A stretch of DNA of 38,888 nt from Acidobacteriota bacterium. GTDB taxonomy: Bacteria; Acidobacteriota; Terriglobia; Acidiferrales; UBA7541. Of the stretch, positions 26,015 to 33,752 are shown in pieces; position 1 is the stretch's first letter, and each line of letters opens with the position of its first letter. Location of the stretch: positions 1 to 38,888 of the forward strand of contig QHYM01000326.1 in the NCBI GenBank assembly GCA_003223295.1. Reading direction: 5' to 3'. The notes below the pieces were generated by a model. The model was not told the DNA's origin. It worked only from the letters and a program-made list of their open reading frames with translations, and did not search any database. The translations under genes were made by a program, and so were the position numbers.

Positions 26015-26329
26015 ATGACAGCAGCGATCCTTCTTCAAGCACCAAGTGGCGGCGGCTTCGGTACCTTCCTGGTTCCTCTCGCCCTCATGTTTGGCATTAT
26101 GTACTTCATGGTGATCATGCCTCAGCAGCGCCAGCGCAAGAAGACCCAGGCAATGCTTTCGACCCTGAAAACGGGCGATAAGGTCATCACCGGCAGCGGA
26201 ATCTACGGCACCGTCAGCGGCATCGACGGAGATTCCGTCATTATGAAGATCTCCTCGGAGCCGCAAGTTAAAATTCGCATCGCGCGTGCGGCGATTGCTC
26301 AGGTGGAGGCATCGGAAGATGCAAAATAA
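26015..26329 (+). CDS. yajC: Sec translocon accessory subunit YajC
   Basis: The 104-residue membrane protein associates with SecDF. It has a single N-terminal membrane helix (about 18-37, FLVPLALMFGIMYFMVIMPQ), a PQQRQRKKTQAML basic segment and the conserved cytoplasmic beta domain LKTGDKVITGSGIYGTVSGI, followed by VKIRIARAAIAQVE. This is the standard YajC layout and length. It is the first gene of the yajC-secD-secF group, with secD starting 39 bases downstream. The start ATG 26015 has no strong ribosome-binding site. Confidence 0.95.
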   Translation: MTAAILLQAPSGGGFGTFLVPLALMFGIMYFMVIMPQQRQRKKTQAMLSTLKTGDKVITGSGIYGTVSGIDGDSVIMKISSEPQVKIRIARAAIAQVEASEDAK

Positions 26330-26368
26330 GCCCACCCTTCGCCGGATGACACGCCTCATTCTCTAACC

Positions 26369-28000
26369 ATGAATCCCAATCTCAAGTGGAGGGCGCTGTT
26401 CATTCTTGCTGTTATCCTTTTCTGTCTCTATTTTCTCTTTGGCTATCCGACCTTCCCTACCTCCTTTGCGCAGGTGAAGGAGAATTTCGGCAAGCAGATC
26501 AAGCTCGGCCTGGACCTCCAGGGCGGCAGTCATATGATTCTCCAGGTCCAGGTGCAGGAGGCGATCGCCCAGGAGACGGACACCACCGTCGACCGTATCA
26601 TTACCGCGCTGCGCAACAAGAATGTTCGCTATGAGGAAGTCCGCCGCATTGATGACACCCATATTCTCGTTCGCAATATCGATCCCGCGCAGTACACCGT
26701 ATTGAGCGACCTGCTGGCGGCACAATACAACAATGTTTGGGATATCGCGTCCGCCGCCGGGATATCTAACAGCTACACATTGACCCTGCGCGCCAACGCC
26801 GTGGCTGGGATTCAGGAACAAACTGTCAATCAATCGCTGGAAACCATTGCCCAGCGTATCAACGCTCTGGGGCTCACCGAACCCAGCATTCAGCTGCATG
26901 GCCGCAAGGACAATGAAATCCTGGTGCAATTGCCCGGCGTTGCCGATACCGCAGAAGCGAGACGCGTTATTCAAGCCGGCGGCCAGTTGGAGCTGCGGCT
27001 CGTCGAAGACCCTGCCACCTATCCCTCCGTCGCTGCTTACATGGCGCAGCACACCGTGCTTCCTGCTGGAACCGAGTTGTTGCCAGCGTGCTCTGACAAT
27101 CGTACTCGGGCCAGCAATCCCGACAACGGAGAAGTCTGGTACGTCCTGAATCGCGCGCCAATTGTCACCGGCCGCGATCTGCGTACTGCCACCGAAACCC
27201 GCAACACTACGAACCCTGGGACCTGGCAGGTCAACTTTACGCTCTCACCCGAAGCTGCACGCCGATTCGGGCCATTTACACAGCAAAACATCGGCCGCAA
27301 CATGGCCATCATCCTCGATCACTGCGTCAAATCCGATCCCGTCATCAACGCCCGCATCGATGATTCCGGAATGATTGAAGGGAATTTCAGTCAGCAGAGC
27401 GCCCATGAGCTGGCCGTGGTCCTGCGCGCCGGAGCTCTTCCTGCATCCATCAAGTATCTCGATGAGCGCACCGTCGGTCCGTCCCTTGGCGCTGACTCCA
27501 TCCGTCACGGCGTGCAAGCTTCCATCTTGAGCCTCCTCGTCGTGATGTTCTTCATGCTGATTTATTACCGGCTGTCGGGGGGCAACGCCGTGCTCGCGTT
27601 GATCCTCAACCTGATCATCCTTCTGGCATTTCTGGCCATGTCCGGAGCCGTCCTGACCCTCCCTGGCATTGCGGGTGTCATCCTTACCATTGGCATGGGC
27701 GTGGACTCCAACGTCCTGGTCTTCGAGCGTATCCGGGAAGAATTGCGCAATGGCAAATCCGCTCCTGCCGCAGTCGATGCGGGTTTCGACAATGCCTTCC
27801 GCACCATCATCGACACGCACGTGACCACCGTTGTTTCCGCTGCCTTTTTGGGCTTCTTCGGAACCGGCCCGATTCGCGGCTTTGCTATCACCCTGGTTGT
27901 CGGTTTGGTTGCCAACATCTTTACCGCGGTCTACGTGTCCAAAACGATTTTTCAGTATCACCTGACAAAGATGGACCGTCAGGCCGAACTGAGCATTTAA
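26369..28000 (+). CDS. secD: Protein translocase subunit SecD
   Basis: The 543-residue protein is the larger half of the proton-driven SecDF motor that pulls exported proteins from the translocon. The N-terminal helix (about 9-26) is followed by IKLGLDLQGGSHMILQVQ (44-61), the large periplasmic P1 domain, and a C-terminal six-helix RND-type domain from about residue 375 (GVQASILSLLVVMFFMLIYY). The segment TIGMGVDSNVLVFERIREEL (about 446-465) carries the conserved aspartate for proton transport. FLGFFGTGPIRGFAITLVVG lies near the end. The length is typical. A 163-base gap separates it from secF, longer than usual for this pair. Confidence 0.96.
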   Translation: MNPNLKWRALFILAVILFCLYFLFGYPTFPTSFAQVKENFGKQIKLGLDLQGGSHMILQVQVQEAIAQETDTTVDRIITALRNKNVRYEEVRRIDDTHILVRNIDPAQYTVLSDLLAAQYNNVWDIASAAGISNSYTLTLRANAVAGIQEQTVNQSLETIAQRINALGLTEPSIQLHGRKDNEILVQLPGVADTAEARRVIQAGGQLELRLVEDPATYPSVAAYMAQHTVLPAGTELLPACSDNRTRASNPDNGEVWYVLNRAPIVTGRDLRTATETRNTTNPGTWQVNFTLSPEAARRFGPFTQQNIGRNMAIILDHCVKSDPVINARIDDSGMIEGNFSQQSAHELAVVLRAGALPASIKYLDERTVGPSLGADSIRHGVQASILSLLVVMFFMLIYYRLSGGNAVLALILNLIILLAFLAMSGAVLTLPGIAGVILTIGMGVDSNVLVFERIREELRNGKSAPAAVDAGFDNAFRTIIDTHVTTVVSAAFLGFFGTGPIRGFAITLVVGLVANIFTAVYVSKTIFQYHLTKMDRQAELSI

Positions 28001-28163
28001 ATGCGTACTAGAACTGCTAAGGCGCGCGGCCTAACTGCCTGCAAACGAACGGGCGGTAGGTTCAACGGCCAGATTCCTCTACCCTAAGTGACCCAGGTTA
28101 GATGACTTTGGGCCGGGAACATTACGCCGCCGGCGGTGTCTAAAGAAGGGATGTAAGGAAGGC

Positions 28164-29489
28164 ATGATCGAGCTCTTCAAGCAGCCCAATCTCGATTGGA
28201 TGGGCAAGGCCAAGTACTTCTATGCGCTGAGCGGTATTCTTCTTCTCGCCGGATGGACTTCGATTTTCTTCGGACGCGGTATTAAGTACGGAATTGATTT
28301 TAGTGGTGGCACTAACGTGGACGTTCGCTTCGCAAATGCGCCCGATCTTGACAAGCTCCGCGGTGGTCTCGCGGCCCAAGGGCTTGGCAACACCGAACTC
28401 CAGCCCATCAGGGACATTTCCAGTACGAGCAACAACGAAGTGCTTATTTTCGTCGAAGGTAAAGGCCAGGATGAAGACGCTATCCAGTCCAGCAGGGCCA
28501 AGGTTCTCGACGCCTTGAATGCCACCTACGGTGTAGCCACCTCGGGTAAGCCTGATTTTAATCTAGCTACACCTGCTTCTCTCGCTGCCGTCCTTACTGA
28601 AAAAGATCCTTTGTTCCTCTCCGTCAACGCCGGCGACCGGTATCAGCAACTTGCCAAGAAGCTTCTCGATTATCGCAATTCGGATGCCAACGGCATCCTC
28701 ACGAACTTCGATGACCTTTTCAAGGTACCGGGCGTTACACCCGCTGTTGTTAACGCCCTCAAGTCCAGTTTTTCTCTTGGCCCTTTCGCGATTCGCGGCA
28801 CCGCGTTCGTTGGCCCCAAGGTTGGGGCTGAACTACGCCTGCAGGCAGTCCAAGTTACCCTCTATGCTTTAGCGGGCATGCTGTTATATATTGCCTTCCG
28901 ATTTCAAGGTGGCGCATCGGCCGGCCAGCTTTTCTTTTCCCAGAGTGGAATTCTTGGTTTTACGCTTAGATTGTTCGACAAGATGATTTACGGATTAGCA
29001 GCGGTGATCGCCGTGTTTCACGATGTATTGATTACCCTGGGGTTCTTCTCGTTGTTCCGCTTTGAGATTTCCCTGACGGTCATCGCGGCGTTTCTCACTC
29101 TGGTCGGTTATTCGATGAATGACACCATCGTCATCTTTGATCGCATTCGTGAGAACAACCGTTTGCTCCGTAGAGAAGCGTTCGCGGACGTGGTGAATAA
29201 ATCCATCAACCAAACTCTTTCGCGAACCATCTTAACGAGTGGCTTGACTTTCCTTACCGTGCTCGTCCTGTTCCTGATGGGCGGCCAGGTGCTTCGTGCT
29301 TTCTCCTTTGCCCTGGTGGTAGGGATTGTGGTAGGAACGTATTCCAGTTTTGGTATTGCTGCTCCCATTGTCGTTGCCTGGAATCGCTGGCGCGGCCATG
29401 GCGTGGTGGTAAGCACCGGACCCGCAGCCGGCAAAAACCGTGGAAGTGAGAACGTCAGCGCGCGTCTCGCTCCCGCCGGTAGGAGGTAA
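28164..29489 (+). CDS. secF: Protein translocase subunit SecF with two insertions
   Basis: The 441-residue partner of SecD is much longer than most SecF proteins (about 300-320). Conserved parts are helix 1 (about 19-37), GIDFSGGTNVDVRF (43-56), VGPKVGAELRLQAVQVTLYA (216-235), VIAVFHDVLITLGFFSLF (281-298), LVGYSMNDTIVIFDRIREN (313-331) and SRTILTSGLTFLTVLVLFL (353-371). Extra sequence occurs in the periplasmic domain (about 115-205, including VPGVTPAVVNALKSSF, which looks like a small helical module). A second extra stretch lies between RFQ (residue 248) and IYGLAAV (275), inside what is normally a tight helix-helix turn. The ATG has GGAAGG 2-7 bases upstream. TonB starts 6 bases after the stop, so secF and tonB are probably cotranscribed. 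Confidence 0.93.
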   Translation: MIELFKQPNLDWMGKAKYFYALSGILLLAGWTSIFFGRGIKYGIDFSGGTNVDVRFANAPDLDKLRGGLAAQGLGNTELQPIRDISSTSNNEVLIFVEGKGQDEDAIQSSRAKVLDALNATYGVATSGKPDFNLATPASLAAVLTEKDPLFLSVNAGDRYQQLAKKLLDYRNSDANGILTNFDDLFKVPGVTPAVVNALKSSFSLGPFAIRGTAFVGPKVGAELRLQAVQVTLYALAGMLLYIAFRFQGGASAGQLFFSQSGILGFTLRLFDKMIYGLAAVIAVFHDVLITLGFFSLFRFEISLTVIAAFLTLVGYSMNDTIVIFDRIRENNRLLRREAFADVVNKSINQTLSRTILTSGLTFLTVLVLFLMGGQVLRAFSFALVVGIVVGTYSSFGIAAPIVVAWNRWRGHGVVVSTGPAAGKNRGSENVSARLAPAGRR

Positions 29490-29495
29490 GGACCT

Positions 29496-30236
29496 ATGTT
29501 TGACGAAATGGTGGTTTCGAGTCCCCATCCGACACGGACGAAGAAGCCCATGACAGTTGTGTTGTCAGCCGTATTTCAGTTGGCCTTCCTGGGAATCCTG
29601 ATTCTCATCCCGCTGATTTACACCGAGGCGCTCCCGAAGACCATGATGGCTACCATGCTCACTGCGCCTCCGCCTCCCCCGCCGCCGCCCCCGCCGCCCG
29701 CGGCCGTTCAAGTAGTCAAGGTGCGGCCGCAGGTTCACTTAATGGACGCCGGCAAGCTCATGCAGCCCAAGGTGATCCCGAAGGACATCAAGATTATTAA
29801 GGAAGAAGCGGAACCCGATATGGCTTCCGTAGGCGCCGTGGGTGGCGTTCCCGGCGGCGTTGCCGGTGGTTCCATGGGCGGCGTCCTTGGCGGCGTGATC
29901 GGTGGCATGGGCACTGCGCCACCACCCCCGAAGCCAAGGCCGACTGGTCCAGTCCGCGTTGGTGGCAACGTGCAGGCTGCTCGCATCGTCAACCGCGTCC
30001 AGCCCGTTTATCCGCCGCTGGCACGCCAGACTCGTATTTCGGGCACCGTCCGCTTGCACGCCATCATCAGCAAGGATGGCACGATTCAACAACTGGAAGT
30101 GATGTCCGGCCACCCGCTCTTGCAGCAGGCGGCGCTTGATGCCGTTCGTCAATGGCGCTATCAACCGACTCTTCTCAATGGCGAGCCGGTCGAAGTCGAT
30201 ACGACGATCGACGTGATTTTTTCTCTTAACCAGTAG
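29496..30236 (+). CDS. tonB: TonB energy transducer
   Basis: The 246-residue protein transmits proton-motive energy from ExbB/ExbD to outer-membrane receptors. It has a short cytoplasmic tail, one membrane helix (about 19-41), a run of twelve prolines with an alanine pair (57-71), and a Gly/Val-rich flexible stretch (about 112-140, repeated GG units). A second proline segment precedes the C-terminal TonB domain (about 160-246). There VQPVYPPLARQTRISGTVRL, then SKDGTIQQLEVMSGHPLL and AVRQWRYQPTLLNGEPV are the usual landmarks. The start ATG 29496 follows GGAGGT with 8 bases between. It is directly behind secF and ahead of exbB. A perfect 12-base palindrome CTGGCGCGCCAG (30243-30254) lies just past its stop. 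Confidence 0.93.
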   Translation: MFDEMVVSSPHPTRTKKPMTVVLSAVFQLAFLGILILIPLIYTEALPKTMMATMLTAPPPPPPPPPPPAAVQVVKVRPQVHLMDAGKLMQPKVIPKDIKIIKEEAEPDMASVGAVGGVPGGVAGGSMGGVLGGVIGGMGTAPPPPKPRPTGPVRVGGNVQAARIVNRVQPVYPPLARQTRISGTVRLHAIISKDGTIQQLEVMSGHPLLQQAALDAVRQWRYQPTLLNGEPVEVDTTIDVIFSLNQ

Positions 30237-30356
30237 TACGGTCTGGCGCGCCAGTCGTGGGGCATGCGCGCCAGTCCGCGCAGTAAATTCAGCAAACACT
30301 CTCGCCGATCCTTCAGCTATCGCCGGAGGGTCGCCTGAAACTTAAGGAGCAAACGA

Positions 30357-31073
30357 ATGGTAGCCAATCTGAATCTCTTCTCGGCCCTGCTCCTGCAGGG
30401 CGGTAACTGGGACCTCCGCGGCATGATCCACAACATGGGGACGTTGGCTCTGACCGTGGTTGTCATCTTGTTTCTTCTTTCCGTTTATTCTTTCGGGGTC
30501 ATGATTGACCGCGCCTTGATGTACAGCGCGGCTCGCAAACAATCGCGTATCTTTGTGCAGCAGGTGGCCGGCGCGCTCAAGGACGGCAAACTCGATGAAG
30601 CTATCGCCATTGCCGAACGCAACAAGAAGAGCCACATCGCCAAGGTTGTTGCCACCGGCCTCTCGGAATTTCAGTCGGCCTCGCAGCAGGTTTCGGACTC
30701 CGACGTGATCGATGCCGCCAAGCGTGGGCTCGAGCGTTCCGTCGCCATCGTCCATGCCGAAATGAAGCGCGGTCTTTCTGCTCTCGCCACCATCGGTTCC
30801 ACAGCGCCGTTCGTCGGCCTGTTTGGCACCGTAGTCGGCATCCTGAACGCGTTTAAAGGCATTGAGACGCAGAAAGCCACCGGTCTGTCGGCGGTCGCCG
30901 GCGGTATCGCCGAAGCTCTGGTCACGACTGCGTTCGGTCTTCTCGTCGCCGTCCCCGCCGTTTGGGCTTACAACTATTTCACCAATAAGGTGGAAGCCTT
31001 CGACGTCGAGATGGACAACTCTTCGATGGAATTGATCAACTACTTCATTCTCCGGCGCGGCGCCAGGAAGTAA
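30357..31073 (+). CDS. exbB: ExbB/TolQ/MotA-family proton channel
   Basis: The 238-residue channel subunit has three membrane helices: about 25-47 (LALTVVVILFLLSVYSFGVMI), about 135-158 and about 175-200. The family core is STAPFVGLFGTVVGILNAFK (about 142-161), followed by SAVAGGIAEALVTTAFGLLV and AVPAVWAYNYFTNKVE. The cytoplasmic segment between helices 1 and 2 begins with AARKQSRIFVQQVAGALKDG. ATG 30357 has AAGGAG 7-8 bases upstream. It is the single proton-channel subunit in a cluster with three ExbD-like partners; the first begins 12 bases after its stop. Confidence 0.94.
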   Translation: MVANLNLFSALLLQGGNWDLRGMIHNMGTLALTVVVILFLLSVYSFGVMIDRALMYSAARKQSRIFVQQVAGALKDGKLDEAIAIAERNKKSHIAKVVATGLSEFQSASQQVSDSDVIDAAKRGLERSVAIVHAEMKRGLSALATIGSTAPFVGLFGTVVGILNAFKGIETQKATGLSAVAGGIAEALVTTAFGLLVAVPAVWAYNYFTNKVEAFDVEMDNSSMELINYFILRRGARK

Positions 31074-31085
31074 CTGGGATAAATC

Positions 31086-31535
31086 ATGGCGTACAAGCCT
31101 GTAGCCGGCGCGCAAATGGCGTCCCCCAATGTCATCCCCATGGCGGACATCATGCTCGTCCTGCTCATTATTTTTATGGTGGTCACTCCTTTGTTGACCA
31201 AGGACATTCCGGTCGACCTGACTCCCGCTCAGAATTCTCGGGACATGCAGGATGCCGACAAGGACGATGCCATCGTCGTGGCGGTTACTCGCGATGGCCG
31301 CATCTATCTTGGCAGCAGCAAAGTCGAGAAAGACGACCTCACCGGTCAGATCAAGGACCGCCTGTCCAGTCGGCTCGACAAGACCGTTTATGTGCGGAGC
31401 GATTCTCGCGCCAAATATGGCGACGTCGTCGCCGTCGTGGACGAGATTCGTTCTGCTGGTGTTGACCAGCTTGGGTTGCTCACGCAAAGGATGGAAAAGG
31501 CCACGACGACCCCTCCTCCGCCCGCGGCGGATTGA
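31086..31535 (+). CDS. exbD: ExbD/TolR-family protein, first copy
   Basis: The 149-residue subunit works with ExbB in proton-driven energisation of TonB. After a short N-terminal tail comes SPNVIPMADIMLVLLIIFMV (about 15-34), whose aspartate 23 is the proton-binding residue of the family. The periplasmic domain follows with VDLTPAQNSRDMQDADKDDA, then IVVAVTRDGRIYLGSSKVEK and a C-terminal YVRSDSRAKYGDVVAVVDEI segment. The tail is TTTPPPPAAD. It differs from the next two copies by having MAD instead of LID before the helix. It starts 12 bases after exbB, so it is the most direct partner of that gene. Confidence 0.93.
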   Translation: MAYKPVAGAQMASPNVIPMADIMLVLLIIFMVVTPLLTKDIPVDLTPAQNSRDMQDADKDDAIVVAVTRDGRIYLGSSKVEKDDLTGQIKDRLSSRLDKTVYVRSDSRAKYGDVVAVVDEIRSAGVDQLGLLTQRMEKATTTPPPPAAD

Positions 31536-31593
31536 GGACGGTTGTGCCTCCGGCGGCTGCTTTCCAGACGCTGGAATTTACCCGGTGTTTGCC

Positions 31594-31657
31594 ATTGGTT
31601 TGCTGAAATTGGTTTGCTGATTCAGATTCAAGCCGCGCCGGATCCCACCCGGCGCGG
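31594..31657 (+). repeat. 13-base tandem repeat and GC hairpin between exbD copies 1 and 2
   Basis: ATTGGTTTGCTGA occurs at 31594-31606 and 31608-31620. It is followed by a perfect 9-base hairpin CCGCGCCGG (31633-31641) / CCGGCGCGG (31649-31657) with loop ATCCCAC. No U-tract follows, so it is more likely an mRNA-processing, stability or attenuation element than a full terminator. Confidence 0.6.
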
Positions 31658-31706
31658 TTGCGTGGCCTGCGGAGATGCTCTTTCCTGGGCCTACAGGAGA
31701 CTCGCT

Positions 31707-32132
31707 ATGGGAATGGAAGTTGGAGAAAGCCACGGTGCCTTATCTACCCCCAACGTGGTGCCGCTCATCGACATTTTGCTCGTGCTGATCATCATTTTTA
31801 TGGTCATCACGCCGCGCACCCCCAACGGTTTGGACGCGCTTGTTCCTCAGCCCTCGCCTAACCAGCAGCAGAGCGTGGAACTCGAGAACAAAACCGTCGT
31901 GGTCCAGATTGCCATGAACGGCAAGCTCAAGATCAATCAGGAAGACACGACTTGGGATGCCTTGGGCCCGCGCATGGAGACCATTTTTAAGGAGCGCGCG
32001 GAGAAAATTGCTTTCGTCAAGGGTGACAACGACGTGCTCTTCATGGACGTCGCCCGCGCCATTGACATCATGCGCGGCGCAGGCATCGACAAGATTGGCT
32101 TGATCACCGCCAAGCTCGAGGCCGGTCAGTAG
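31707..32132 (+). CDS. ExbD/TolR-family protein, second copy
   Basis: A 141-residue protein is read from ATG 31707, chosen for AGGAGA (31695-31700) 6 bases upstream. The frame is open to 31542, but the extra sequence runs through the repeat and hairpin. TPNVVPLIDILLVLIIIFMV is the family membrane helix with the conserved aspartate near residue 21. The periplasmic part has LVPQPSPNQQQSVELENKTV, then VVQIAMNGKLKINQED and a C-terminal FVKGDNDVLFMDVARAIDIM. It is clearly a paralogue of the copies on either side but well diverged from the first. It forms part of the TonB-Exb cluster, 59 bases ahead of the third copy. Confidence 0.92.
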   Translation: MGMEVGESHGALSTPNVVPLIDILLVLIIIFMVITPRTPNGLDALVPQPSPNQQQSVELENKTVVVQIAMNGKLKINQEDTTWDALGPRMETIFKERAEKIAFVKGDNDVLFMDVARAIDIMRGAGIDKIGLITAKLEAGQ

Positions 32133-32191
32133 TTTTTTCAGGGTTGTGAGAGTCCTCCTCGCGGGAGATCTGCTCTTCGACGAGGTGACTC

Positions 32192-32617
32192 ATGGGAATT
32201 GCCGTAGGCGGTAAGCGTGGTGTTGTCTCCGATCCAAACGTCGTTCCATTAATCGATATTCTGCTGGTGCTCCTGGTGATTTTCATGCTTTTCCCCCACT
32301 CACAGGGGCTCCAGGCGCAAATTCCGCAGGCATGCGGGGTCCAGGGACCTGAGAATTGTGGGCAAGACAAACCGCACATAGTTGTGGTACAAGTTCTCGC
32401 GAACGGTTCCCTGCGCGTCAATCAGGTACCCGTGCCGTGGGAGAATCTGGAGACTCGGCTGCGGGAAGTCTTCAAAGTGCGTGCCGACCGCACTGCTTTT
32501 ATCTGGGGCGATCCGTCGGTTGAATTCGCCGTGGTGGCCCGGGTCATCGATGTTATGTGCGCCGCGGGAATCGCGCCGATAGGCTTGTTGACGCAACAAC
32601 TGGGAAACGATTTCTGA
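32192..32617 (+). CDS. ExbD/TolR-family protein, third copy
   Basis: The 141-residue paralogue has DPNVVPLIDILLVLLVIFML (about 14-33) with the proton-binding aspartate retained. Its periplasmic part contains two cysteines 11-12 residues apart (QACGVQGPENCGQ, about 47-59) that the other two copies lack. These could form a disulfide or bind a ligand. VVVQVLANGSLRVNQVPVPW and FIWGDPSVEFAVVARVIDVM are the family landmarks. The start ATG 32192 follows GAGGTGA with 3-7 bases between. It is the last Exb gene, followed by the TPR protein gene 82 bases on. Confidence 0.92.
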   Translation: MGIAVGGKRGVVSDPNVVPLIDILLVLLVIFMLFPHSQGLQAQIPQACGVQGPENCGQDKPHIVVVQVLANGSLRVNQVPVPWENLETRLREVFKVRADRTAFIWGDPSVEFAVVARVIDVMCAAGIAPIGLLTQQLGNDF

Positions 32618-32699
32618 CCGCTTGGTTTTTGCCCTTCGCAGGGCGGACGTGAATACTCTGGCGCTGGGCTCGCCTCTCTAGACCCCGCGCCCAGCAGGG

Positions 32700-33587
32700 A
32701 TGGATGCCTCGATGACTCATGCTTCATCGGTGACACTTCACAGCTCATTTCGCTTCAGGCGGCCCCGCGCCTCTCGCCGGGTTTTCGCTTGCGCGGCTCT
32801 TCTCGTTCTCGTTGCCGGAGCTTCGGGATGCAACAAACTGAAGGCTCGCGACCTCCTCAACAAGGGCGTCGGCGCCTTCAAGAACGGCCAGTACGACGCC
32901 GCCATCGAGAATTTCAAGGCGGCCAGGGAACTCGATCCTTCGCTGATAAACGCCCGCCTCTATCTGGCCACCGCGTATGCCAGCCAGTACATTCCCGGCG
33001 CTCCTTCGGAAGCGAACACGCGCCTAGGCAATCAGGCGATCGCGGAATTCAAGGACGTGCTCAGCATCGACCCCAATAACCTGAGCGCTATCGACGGCAT
33101 CGGCTCGATTCTTTATCAAATGGCTGGCTCGCCCTATGATCCCAAGAAATTCGAGGAGTCCAAGTCCTACCATCAGAAGCACATCGAAATAAAGCCCAAT
33201 GATCCGGAGCCCGACTATTGGATCGGCGTGATCGATTGGGTTGTCGCCCAGCGTGTGAACATGGAGCTCAGGCAAGCGTACAACAAGAACAATCTCAAGA
33301 AGCAGGTGCAGGACATCGATCCGATGCCTTCCTCCGTTCGCGCCGAGTACTTGGCCAAGGCTGGCCCCATGGTCGATGATGGCATCAACGCGCTGCAGAA
33401 GGCCCTCCAGTTGCGGCCGGACTACGACGACGCCATGGCTTACCTTAGCCTGCTGTATCGCCGCAAGGCCGACATGGTCGAGTCTGCACAGGAGCGGGAC
33501 GATCTGGAGAAACGGGCCGACGTTCTCCTTGACAGGGTCAAGGAAGTCAAGCAGAAGCGCGCTGAGCAACCACAGCCAACCAGCTAG
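32700..33587 (+). CDS. Exported TPR-repeat protein, possible lipoprotein
   Basis: The 295-residue protein has an N-terminal export signal. A basic stretch (FRFRRPRASRR) leads to FACAALLVLVAGASGCNKL, where ASGC resembles a lipobox, though alanine rather than leucine is at -3. TPR-like helical repeats follow: LLNKGVGAFKNGQYDAAIEN, AARELDPSLINARLYLATAY (about 62-81), then AIAEFKDVLSIDPNNLSAID and a later pair around ALQLRPDYDDAMAYLSLLYR. The C-terminus is a charged helix. Such proteins scaffold envelope complexes; its position right behind the ExbD genes suggests a link to the TonB machinery. ATG 32700 and the in-frame ATG 32712 are both possible. No clear ribosome-binding site decides between them. 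Confidence 0.82.
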   Translation: MDASMTHASSVTLHSSFRFRRPRASRRVFACAALLVLVAGASGCNKLKARDLLNKGVGAFKNGQYDAAIENFKAARELDPSLINARLYLATAYASQYIPGAPSEANTRLGNQAIAEFKDVLSIDPNNLSAIDGIGSILYQMAGSPYDPKKFEESKSYHQKHIEIKPNDPEPDYWIGVIDWVVAQRVNMELRQAYNKNNLKKQVQDIDPMPSSVRAEYLAKAGPMVDDGINALQKALQLRPDYDDAMAYLSLLYRRKADMVESAQERDDLEKRADVLLDRVKEVKQKRAEQPQPTS

Positions 33588-33608
33588 ACTGCTCTCGGCT
33601 CGCAACCC

Positions 33609-33636
33609 GTCATTTCGAGCGAAGCGAGAAATCCCT
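33609..33636. repeat. Dispersed intergenic repeat with ATTTC/GAAAT ends
   Basis: GTCATTTCGAGCGAAGCGAG followed by AAATCCCT lies in the convergent spacer between the TPR and phosphatase genes. ATTTC and GAAAT flank a CGAGCGAAGCGAG core. From general familiarity, very similar strings recur in Acidobacteriota intergenic regions. Only one full copy is in this window. Confidence 0.4.
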
Positions 33637-33752
33637 CTTTGCTTTTCTCAACCCCGCACCGCGCCTTCTCGACTAGCCGTGGGGCATGACCGCCTTTGAG
33701 TTCATAGTGGTGGGCTCTTGCAGCCTTTTTTGTTTCCGACTTCCTTCGTCCA

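Noticed and set aside
31542-31706. Upstream extension of the second exbD frame
   Set aside because: It runs through a tandem repeat and hairpin, lacks a ribosome-binding site, and the family helix sits at the normal distance from ATG 31707.
32637-32652. GCCCT-TCGC-AGGGC hairpin behind the third exbD as a terminator
   Set aside because: The stem is only five pairs and no T-run follows.
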